20,230 nucleotides of DNA. Origin: Planctomycetia bacterium. GTDB taxonomy: Bacteria; Planctomycetota; Phycisphaerae; Phycisphaerales; SM1A02. Positions 1 to 5,665 of this stretch are shown here, one piece after another. Numbering within the stretch: position 1 is the stretch's first letter; every line of letters begins with the position of its first letter. The stretch covers positions 1 to 20,230 of the forward strand of contig SYGQ01000024.1 in assembly GCA_005799475.1 (NCBI GenBank). Reading direction: 5' to 3'. A program made the position numbers and the translations under genes. The notes under the pieces are model-generated. The model saw nothing but the letters and a program-made list of their open reading frames with translations, ran no database searches and was not told where the DNA came from.

Positions 1-1751
1 CCATTGCCGGCGGTGGCAACCCGAAACCCATTCGTCGTGAGGTAGTCGGTCACGGTCATCTGCGTTGCCGGGTCATCATCGACGATGAGGACGAGGTGGC
101 CACTGTCGGGTGGCGCGCGCTCCGTGTCTCGTGCTGGCGTCGCGACTGCTCGCCCGACCGTGGACTTCCACGGCACCGTGATCGTGAAGCGGCTGCCGAC
201 TCCAACCTCAGACGCGACCGAGACCTCGCCTCCGAGCAACTCGGCGATGCGCCGGACCAGCGTGAGTCCGAGCCCGGTTCCGGCGTACTGGCGCGAAAGC
301 CCCGAGTCGATTTGGGTGAACGGCACGAAGAGCCGCTTGAGGTCTTCGGCCGCGATCCCGATGCCCGTGTCCTCGACCGTAATGGCCACGAGCCCATCAC
401 TCGCACGCCCGCGCACTTCGAGGACGACGCGCCCCCCGTCGTGTGTGAACTTCAGCGCGTTGGAAAGGAGGTTGACGAGGACCTGCTTGAGTCGGCGGGG
501 ATCAGTCTCAATGGAGTCGACTGACTCGTCGTGGATGATGTTGACGGTAATGTTCTGTCGCTTGGCTTGCGGCAGCACAAGGCGAACGCACCCGCTGCAG
601 AGTTCCCGTATCGAAGTCTCGGCGAGGGCGAGTTCCATTTTCCCGGCGCCGAGCTTGGCGATGTCGAGGAGATCATTGATGAGTGTGAGGAGGTGGTGCC
701 CGCTCTCGGAAATCGTGGAGAGCGAGCGAGCCTGCCGCTCCGTCAGTGATCCATAGACGCCTTCGAGCAGCGACTCCGAGAGACCGAGCACGGCGTTGAG
801 TGGCGTACGAAGTTCGTGGCTCATGGCCGAGAGGAAGTCGTCTTTGGCCCGCATCGCACGCGAGAGTTCGGCGTTGGCCTTCGAGAGCTCCACCGTTCGG
901 TCAGCGACGCGCCGTTCGAGTTCCGCACGATGCTCGGCGATCGCCGTGATGTCGTGGCACACGAGCAAGGCGCCGATGACGCGACCATCGGGTCCGTGCC
1001 GCGGTGATCCGCTAAACATCACCTGGGTGAGGCGGCCCCCTGAACCCATGAGCGCACACTCGACCTCGCTGACGGGGTGGCCCGCGAGGTTTTGAACGAT
1101 GAGTTGTGCCGCGCGTTCACGCGAGACGGAATCGACGAACCGAGCCGCAAACTCGGCGCCCATCGCCTGGGCTTTCGTGACACCGAAGAGTCGCTCGGCC
1201 GCTCGGTTCCACTGCATGACGAGGCCGCCGGAGTCGATCCCTAGGATCGGCACATTGGCGGAGGCGACCAATTCTTCAAGGTCGTTGCGCTGGAGCTCGA
1301 GCCGGGCGGCCATGTCCTTCGCATCACGAACCGACACATTCGCAGTCTGGATGAGTTGAAGCAGGTCGACCGTGGAGTCGTGCAGCGCGAAGTCTGAGAG
1401 CACGATGTGGAGCGCGGAAAGTTCATTGGGCTTGCGCACCCAGGGCGAACCGAGGAACGCGAACCGTTCGGGGTCCTGAAGGATGACAACTTGGAATCGC
1501 AACATGAGGTGCGACGCGCTCGTCTTGAAGATGAACAGCGTGGCCTGCTGCTGGAGGATGAAGTCCCGATCGAACGGTTGATCCTTGCTCAGCCCGATCC
1601 GAAAGAGCGAGAAGCACTTCTCGAACGGGCTGCCCGGGACCGCGTCTGGGCAGATGCGCCCGAGCACCCCTCCCACCGACACGATCCGCATCTGCGAATC
1701 GAGGATGAAGTGAAAGGGGAAGAGGCGAGAGAACTGTGCGTGGGTCAGCAT
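1..1751 (-). CDS. H-NOX-associated hybrid sensor histidine kinase (partial, C-terminus beyond left edge)
   Basis: The frame is open from an ATG at 1751 down to the window edge, giving about 583 residues. Residues 1-140 match the HNOBA (haem NO-binding associated) domain, with LFPFHFILDS near the start and LSDFALHDSTVDLL further on. A short helical linker leads into a PAS domain (about 165-285). The HisKA box is SHELRTPLN with phospho-acceptor His312. The HATPase domain has an N-box (NLLSNALKF, about 428), DTGIGI (about 460) and GTGLGL (about 491). A receiver domain begins near 553 with the acidic pocket Asp558-Asp560; its phospho-Asp lies outside the window. The gene starts 10 nt after the H-NOX stop, has no obvious Shine-Dalgarno and is probably translationally coupled. 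By family knowledge, H-NOX regulates the autophosphorylation of such a partner kinase in response to NO. The downstream target is not visible. Confidence 0.93.
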   Translation of the reverse strand, partial: MLTHAQFSRLFPFHFILDSQMRIVSVGGVLGRICPDAVPGSPFEKCFSLFRIGLSKDQPFDRDFILQQQATLFIFKTSASHLMLRFQVVILQDPERFAFLGSPWVRKPNELSALHIVLSDFALHDSTVDLLQLIQTANVSVRDAKDMAARLELQRNDLEELVASANVPILGIDSGGLVMQWNRAAERLFGVTKAQAMGAEFAARFVDSVSRERAAQLIVQNLAGHPVSEVECALMGSGGRLTQVMFSGSPRHGPDGRVIGALLVCHDITAIAEHRAELERRVADRTVELSKANAELSRAMRAKDDFLSAMSHELRTPLNAVLGLSESLLEGVYGSLTERQARSLSTISESGHHLLTLINDLLDIAKLGAGKMELALAETSIRELCSGCVRLVLPQAKRQNITVNIIHDESVDSIETDPRRLKQVLVNLLSNALKFTHDGGRVVLEVRGRASDGLVAITVEDTGIGIAAEDLKRLFVPFTQIDSGLSRQYAGTGLGLTLVRRIAELLGGEVSVASEVGVGSRFTITVPWKSTVGRAVATPARDTERAPPDSGHLVLIVDDDPATQMTVTDYLTTNGFRVATAGN

Positions 1752-1761
1752 CGGCGCGCGC

Positions 1762-2322
1762 TTACGCGGCCGCGGCCGCGCCCCACTCGAGGAGGAACTC
1801 GTCGTGGTCGGCCCCGGCGTCCTTCATCTTTGTTTGGGTGACCTTGAGGGGCGTTTCGAACATCTTGCCGATCCCGCTGAAGAGTCCCTTGACGAATTCA
1901 GAGAGTCCAGGGCGGTGGCTGAAGTAGTGCATCGTCAGATGGTTCGTGCCCCGGTCGGATGTTTCGAAGCGTGGCGGTTTCAGGTGCGGGAAGATGAGGG
2001 CGACACGAACATGGAACGACGGGAGGTAGTCCAGGAACTCGGGGAGGTCGCGACCAGCAGAGGAGAGCAAGTCGCCGTACCCAAGCTTCGCGGTATGGAG
2101 AACCCAGAACTCGCCGAACGCAAACAGAATCTGGGTCGGCGCGAGTCCCAGCACTTCAGACGCCGCGCCCACGAGTCCGTAGGTGATCGAGTCGTCATAG
2201 GCCTCGTTGGTGACGAAGCTCTCGATGTTGACCCCGGCACGCTTCTTGATCGCCTGCCACTTGTCCTCACCAAACTTGATGGTGACGAGATCTTCGATCG
2301 CCTTGTTGACCATGCCGTACAT
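1762..2322 (-). CDS. H-NOX domain haem NO/O2 sensor protein
   Basis: This 186-residue stand-alone H-NOX protein starts MYGMVNKAIEDLV, typical of the family. The proximal haem ligand is predicted as His104, in SFHVRVALIFPHLKPPRF. The haem-propionate motif YxSxR is present as Tyr133-Phe-Ser135-His-Arg137. No Tyr appears where the O2-stabilising distal Tyr140 of the Thermoanaerobacter (Tt) H-NOX would align (Glu142/Phe143 here), so an NO-selective sensor is inferred. The C-terminus ends in an Ala-rich tail. A GGAG Shine-Dalgarno lies about 8 nt upstream of the ATG. The protein is cytosolic. The hybrid kinase follows 10 nt downstream on the same strand and carries the HNOBA domain, the standard H-NOX partner arrangement. 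Family assignment is strong; ligand choice is inference. Confidence 0.93.
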   Translation of the reverse strand: MYGMVNKAIEDLVTIKFGEDKWQAIKKRAGVNIESFVTNEAYDDSITYGLVGAASEVLGLAPTQILFAFGEFWVLHTAKLGYGDLLSSAGRDLPEFLDYLPSFHVRVALIFPHLKPPRFETSDRGTNHLTMHYFSHRPGLSEFVKGLFSGIGKMFETPLKVTQTKMKDAGADHDEFLLEWGAAAAA

Positions 2323-2401
2323 GTGTTGTCTCCAGTGGGACCGTGGCGTTGGATGGGCATCCGATGGTAGTCAGGCCACCCGTGGGTACCATTTCATCCC
2401 A
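2323..2401. promoter_or_regulatory. Divergent intergenic region between the H-NOX gene and the EF-hand gene
   Basis: This 79-bp region must hold the minus-strand promoter for the H-NOX/kinase pair and the plus-strand promoter for the EF-hand gene. A TACCAT hexamer at 2387-2392 ends 9 nt before the plus-strand ATG and could be a -10 element. A short inverted repeat, GGATG-GG-CATCC, lies near 2351-2362. No convincing -35 boxes are visible on either strand, so exact promoter positions are not called. Confidence 0.35.
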
Positions 2402-3160
2402 ATGCGCCACATGTCCACCATTGTCCTTGCATCACTCGCACTTGCGTCGACGGTTCTGGCCCAAGCGCCGGCCCCACAGGCCGACGGGCAGCAGACCCCC
2501 CCGAGCGGACAGCCGCGCGGGCAGGGGGCCGCGGCGCAGGTTGCGCAGCGCTTGATGCAGGGCGACACGGACGGCAATGGAAAGTTGAGTGCGGACGAGT
2601 TGCCACCAGAGATCCGCGAACAGGTCTTGGCATTGGACACGAACAAGGACGGGTTCCTCGAGGTCGCTGAACTCTCGGCGTTCAGCCGACAGCGGGCAGA
2701 GGCTCGCGGTCCCCAAGGCGCACGAGGTGCAGGGCAGCCGCAGAACTTCGAGTCGGCGATGAAGCGCACCAATCGCGGTTTCGAGGCGCTCGAGGAGTCG
2801 CCGCTTGATGCCTCGTCGAAGGCGCAGGACCTGGAGCGAGTGCAGAGTGTGCAAGCGGGGCTGATCGCGGCGAAGGGGATGATCGCATCCGTGCGGATGG
2901 TGCCGCAGGCGAAGGCGAAGTACGGCGAGGATGTCGTGAAGTACCAGGCTGACATGCGCGCCGATCTCCTCAAGGCTCTCGTGATTTCCGTTGCGCTGGA
3001 GCAGGCCATCATCGCCGGCGATCAGGCCGCGGCCAAGGCGGCGATCAAGAAGCTCGACGAGACTGAGCATGCGAGCCATGACGCGTTCAAGGAATCCGAC
3101 AAGGACGAGGCGCCAGATGGCACCAGCGCGACGAATCCCCCGGTCAAAGGCGCACCGTAG
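2402..3160 (+). CDS. Secreted EF-hand domain protein
   Basis: The 252-residue product begins with a likely signal peptide, MRHMSTIVLASLALASTVLA, with cleavage near AQA at about 20-22. A Pro/Gln/Gly-rich linker follows, then two canonical EF-hand loops: DTDGNGKLSADE (55-66) and DTNKDGFLEVAE (79-90), both with acidic or Asn ligands at positions 1, 3, 5 and 12. The rest (about 110-252) is charged and probably helical, with no family I recognise. Calcium binding outside the cytoplasm is inferred. The ATG at 2402 was chosen because it gives a complete signal peptide; ATG at 2411 (MSTIVL) is an alternative. Neither has a Shine-Dalgarno. The reading frame continues upstream to 2207, but that segment lies antisense within H-NOX and is unlikely to be translated. 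Confidence 0.8.
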   Translation: MRHMSTIVLASLALASTVLAQAPAPQADGQQTPPSGQPRGQGAAAQVAQRLMQGDTDGNGKLSADELPPEIREQVLALDTNKDGFLEVAELSAFSRQRAEARGPQGARGAGQPQNFESAMKRTNRGFEALEESPLDASSKAQDLERVQSVQAGLIAAKGMIASVRMVPQAKAKYGEDVVKYQADMRADLLKALVISVALEQAIIAGDQAAAKAAIKKLDETEHASHDAFKESDKDEAPDGTSATNPPVKGAP

Positions 3161-3425
3161 TCCGCCAGCGAGTCTCGAAGACCTTGCGAATGTGGGCCCG
3201 GCGACGCTGCGCGACTTCGAGGTGCTTGGCATCATGTCGGTCTCGCAGTTGAAGTCGCGCAACGCGATCGGACTCTGGAAGGAACTCGGTCGGCGCACGG
3301 GGGCGCGGCACGATCCGTGCTGCATCGATGTCTTCATGTCGGCAATTGCACAGGCCAACGGCGCCGCGCCCTGTCCCTGGTGGCACTTCACCACTGAACG
3401 CAAGCGAATGATGCGTCGGGAATGA
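3117..3425 (+). CDS. Cdd1-type (pathogenicity locus family) helix-hairpin-helix protein
   Basis: This small protein has 102 residues. Its body matches the Cdd1 family: LEDLANVGPATLRDFEVLGI is a helix-hairpin-helix motif, followed by a conserved region RTGARHDPCCIDVF and a PCPWWHFTTERKR tail. The ATG at 3117 is preceded at good spacing by GAGG (about 3107-3110). This start makes the gene overlap the last 44 nt of the EF-hand gene in another frame. The overlapping N-terminal 15 or so residues are Arg-rich and are not part of the conserved domain. The family is widespread and poorly characterised; nucleic-acid binding is suggested only by the HhH motif. Confidence 0.82.
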   Translation: MAPARRIPRSKAHRSPPASLEDLANVGPATLRDFEVLGIMSVSQLKSRNAIGLWKELGRRTGARHDPCCIDVFMSAIAQANGAAPCPWWHFTTERKRMMRRE

Positions 3426-3589
3426 CGCTCAGCAGGCGCGGCCACTGCAGATGGCGTCCAATAACACCAAATCCACAGCGCAAATCGCCGTTGGTTGGTT
3501 GTGAAATCCTGATGGACTGAAGACAATCTCTAGTCCGTCTTCTGTTTCCCCGCCCGGCTCCGAGTCCCCCAACCAAAGAGGAATTGCCC
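3426..3589 (+). promoter_or_regulatory. Intergenic region with sigma70-like promoter for the DUF1579 gene
   Basis: TTGTGA at 3499-3504 and GACAAT at 3522-3527 are separated by exactly 17 nt, each matching the sigma70 consensus at four of six positions. That predicts a leader of about 55 nt. The Shine-Dalgarno AGAGGA at 3577-3582 lies 7 nt before the ATG at 3590. A short inverted repeat, GGACT (3514-3518) with AGTCC (3531-3535), flanks the -10 box and could be an operator. No other gene is visible here. Confidence 0.5.
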
Positions 3590-4267
3590 ATGAAGTTTGC
3601 TCCAATCGCCCTCGCATTCGCCGCTGGCGCGGCATGCGCCATCACAATCGCCGCCGTTCAGGACACCAAGGCCAAGCCGTCCACCGGCAATGACAAGCCT
3701 GTTCACTTCGATCCGAACGATCCCAACGACCCCATGATGAAGGCGTGGGCCGAGGCCGCGACCCCAGGGCCGATGCACAAGTGGCTCGCTGGCGATGTCG
3801 GCACTTGGACCGGCACTTGCACGCAGTGGATGATGCCTGATTCGCCGCCGACCACCACGGCGAGCACGATGGTCAACACGATGATCTTTGGCGGTCGCTA
3901 TCTGAAGCAGGAGTTCAGTGGCGAGATGCCCGGCTTCGGAAAGTTTGAAGGCTTGTCCATCGTCGCCTACGACAACTCCGCGAAGAAGTTCCAGAATGCA
4001 TGGATCGACAACATGGGCACCGGCATGATGACCGGGACCGGCGACTTGTCGTCCGACGAGAAGACGCTCTCGTGGAACTTCTCATTCTTCTGCCCGATGC
4101 AGCAAAAGCAGTGCGCGATGCGCGAAGTGTTCACCCACACAGGCAAGGACACCGCCACGATGGACATGTTCGCCTTCGACCCCGCCTCGGCGAAGGAGTA
4201 CAAGTGCATGCACATCGACCTCAAGCGGTCGAGCGCGGCGACGACCACAGCGGCTGCCATCAAGTAA
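3590..4267 (+). CDS. Secreted DUF1579 family protein
   Basis: This 225-residue protein has an N-terminal hydrophobic segment MKFAPIALAFAAGAACAITIAAV that fits a signal peptide or membrane anchor. A Pro/Asp-rich spacer (HFDPNDPNDP) leads to the DUF1579-type core: HKWLAGDVGTWTGT, FGGRYLKQEFSGEMPG, FEGLSIVAYDNSAKKFQNAWIDNMGTGMM, and a final beta segment. DUF1579 proteins are predicted lipocalin-like beta proteins of unknown function. The ATG at 3590 is preferred over an in-frame TTG at 3584 because AGAGGA sits at proper spacing before it. The gene stands alone between its own promoter and an intrinsic terminator, so it is probably monocistronic. Confidence 0.82.
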   Translation: MKFAPIALAFAAGAACAITIAAVQDTKAKPSTGNDKPVHFDPNDPNDPMMKAWAEAATPGPMHKWLAGDVGTWTGTCTQWMMPDSPPTTTASTMVNTMIFGGRYLKQEFSGEMPGFGKFEGLSIVAYDNSAKKFQNAWIDNMGTGMMTGTGDLSSDEKTLSWNFSFFCPMQQKQCAMREVFTHTGKDTATMDMFAFDPASAKEYKCMHIDLKRSSAATTTAAAIK

Positions 4268-4296
4268 GTCCAGGCACGGAACCCATCGAAACCACA

Positions 4297-4325
4297 CGCG
4301 GGACTCTCCGGAGTCCCGCGTTTTT
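4297..4325 (+). terminator. Rho-independent terminator after the DUF1579 gene
   Basis: A perfect 10-bp stem, CGCGGGACTC (4297-4306) with GAGTCCCGCG (4311-4320), closes a TCCG tetraloop and is followed directly by TTTTT (4321-4325). It lies 30 nt after the stop of the DUF1579 gene. The opposite strand has no T-run after the hairpin, so it acts mainly for plus-strand transcription and shields the convergent uricase gene. Confidence 0.9.
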
Positions 4326-4333
4326 CGTTGGAT

Positions 4334-5245
4334 CTACCAATCTGTCCACGCGGGCGGGACGGTCGCGCCGTCGCGCGCGAAGACCGCCTCGATGAGGCCG
4401 AACGGGCCAGCGTCCACCGCATGAAAGACCTCATTCTCGTTCGTGAGGCCGAAGGGCGAGAGGTCCACGAGGAGGTGGTGTCGATTGGGGAGCGACAACT
4501 TGATCGCGCAGAGGCCGTCGTCAGCCTCGAGGGCGCGCTTCGCCATCAAGTGAAGGGTCTGCTGGAGCGACAGACTGTGGTGGTCGGCGAAGGCGAGCAT
4601 GAGGGCGCCGGAAACTCTCGCATGCGAAGCTCCCCAGTCGATGCCCTCGAGCTCATCCGGCCGCTGCTCTGGGCGACGCCATCGCGCGGACACCTGCGTC
4701 GCCATGATGCGGTCGTGCGCTTCTTTGAGCGTCGTGAACTGGTCCCTTAGGTAGCCGACAAACTCGCTCGCGGTGGACTTGAGCAGCGTCAACTCCGAGA
4801 TCCCGGATACGAGGTTCGCGAGGAGTCCAGAACGGCCGCGCTTGAGGTGGAGAAGAACTTCTCGTTCGAAGGAGGCATCGCGTGCGAACGCATGCGGATG
4901 AGGGGATTCAGCGGAGCCGAGCCGCTTCCAACAGTGGTGCACGATGCGGATGTGAGCCGCGGTCACATGGGAGAACCCGTCGAGAAAGTGTCGTCCAAGT
5001 GCGAGCGCAAAGGCTTCGGGCTCCGTCGCGCCAAGTCGCTTCGAGAGCGCATAGACCGTGTTCTTCTGTGTGTCGGTCGGGATGACGAGCGCGTTGTTCC
5101 CTGTCAAGTGAGTGTCGGCAAAGTCTCCCGAGAGCTGCACGGACACGGTCCAGTCAAGGAGATCGTGCGTTTCGCCTCGGCGCGACACGCGCACAACATG
5201 GACCTCGATCTTGCCGTAGCGGTTGTCCCCAAGAACGACCGACAT
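4334..5245 (-). CDS. pucL: Urate oxidase (uricase)
   Basis: This cofactor-free uricase of 303 residues oxidises urate with O2 to 5-hydroxyisourate and H2O2. Motifs in order: YGK with Lys12, the catalytic Lys position; NNALVIPTDTQKNTVYAL with Thr57 of the Lys-Thr dyad; LTLLKSTASEFVGYLRD with Phe162 and Arg167 at the substrate-binding positions; SLQQT with Gln229; and LPNRHHLLVDLSPFGL with His256/His257. Length and motif order are those of a complete two-domain (T-fold) uricase. The ATG lies 1 nt after the HIU hydrolase stop, so the two are co-translated and the labile product passes straight to the next enzyme. Unlike Bacillus PucL there is no fused UraD domain here; a UraD domain lies in the divergent gene. 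Confidence 0.97.
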   Translation of the reverse strand: MSVVLGDNRYGKIEVHVVRVSRRGETHDLLDWTVSVQLSGDFADTHLTGNNALVIPTDTQKNTVYALSKRLGATEPEAFALALGRHFLDGFSHVTAAHIRIVHHCWKRLGSAESPHPHAFARDASFEREVLLHLKRGRSGLLANLVSGISELTLLKSTASEFVGYLRDQFTTLKEAHDRIMATQVSARWRRPEQRPDELEGIDWGASHARVSGALMLAFADHHSLSLQQTLHLMAKRALEADDGLCAIKLSLPNRHHLLVDLSPFGLTNENEVFHAVDAGPFGLIEAVFARDGATVPPAWTDW

Positions 5246-5246
5246 A

Positions 5247-5600
5247 TCAAGACCCCCGATAGGTGGAGTACGCGAATGGACTCAAGAGCAGTGGAACATG
5301 GTGGTGGCGCGCCGCGTCGGTGATCCTGAGATCCAGAGTCACGCTTGGAAAGAAGCAGTCGGTGCGCCGGCGCGCGTACCACGCGCCGGTCATGAAGTGC
5401 ATCCGGTAGTCGCCCGTCATGAGCGACGCGCCACTCAGGAGTGAGTTGATTCGGCCCTCGGCATCAGTGCGCGCGGCGGCCAGCAGCACCCAGCCCGATG
5501 GTTCGAGCCGATGGCACTCAACCAACAAATCGACCGCCGGCATGCCAGAGGTTGTGTCGAGAACATGCGTCGAAAGGCTGGGTTCTGCCGCTTGGCCCAC
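5247..5600 (-). CDS. pucM: 5-hydroxyisourate hydrolase (transthyretin-like)
   Basis: This 117-residue transthyretin-related HIU hydrolase converts 5-hydroxyisourate to OHCU. The family signatures are complete: LSTHVLDTTSG with His12, the TDAEGR region with Arg50, HHHVPLLLSPFAYS with His101, and the diagnostic C-terminal tetrapeptide YRGS (114-117). The start is a GTG at 5600 that gives the usual family length. There is no Shine-Dalgarno; a -10-like TAGCCT ends 7 nt before the GTG, so the transcript may be leaderless. It is the first gene of a minus-strand pair with uricase and diverges from the multidomain purine-catabolism gene. Confidence 0.96.
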   Translation of the reverse strand: MGQAAEPSLSTHVLDTTSGMPAVDLLVECHRLEPSGWVLLAAARTDAEGRINSLLSGASLMTGDYRMHFMTGAWYARRRTDCFFPSVTLDLRITDAARHHHVPLLLSPFAYSTYRGS

Positions 5601-5665
5601 ACGATGAGGCTAGACCTCAGCGGCAGCGAGGTCAACGCATCGCGGGCGCGCGGTATCTTTCGGCG
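5601..5665. promoter_or_regulatory. Divergent promoter region with inverted repeat between pucM and the four-domain fusion gene
   Basis: On the minus strand, TTGACC (complement of 5630-5635) and TAGCCT (complement of 5607-5612) are spaced by 17 nt, and the hexamer is followed by 6 nt and the GTG start. On the plus strand, TATCTT (5654-5659) is followed by 6 nt and the ATG at 5666; its -35 is weak. A perfect inverted repeat, GACCTC (5613-5618) with GAGGTC (5628-5633) and a 9-nt spacer, fills the minus-strand promoter spacer and overlaps its -35 box. This is a plausible operator for a purine-responsive regulator, but no regulator gene is in the window. Confidence 0.5.

Noticed and set aside
1804..2370. 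A 188-codon plus-strand frame opposite H-NOX
   Set aside because: The minus strand encodes a full H-NOX domain with its haem ligand and YxSxR motif; the plus frame has no recognisable features.
2207..2401. Upstream extension of the EF-hand protein
   Set aside because: It would overlap H-NOX on the other strand and bury the signal peptide; the internal ATG at 2402 gives a proper secretion signal.
2432..3526. A long minus-strand open frame (364 codons) opposite the EF-hand and Cdd1 genes
   Set aside because: The sequence is low-complexity Arg/Leu/His-rich and matches no family; it is a high-GC shadow of plus-strand genes with clear domains.
5498..5665. A 56-residue N-terminal extension of the fusion protein in the same frame
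   Set aside because: It runs antisense through the start of pucM, has no family similarity, and the ATG at 5666 follows a -10-like element; the malate synthase similarity begins well after 5666.
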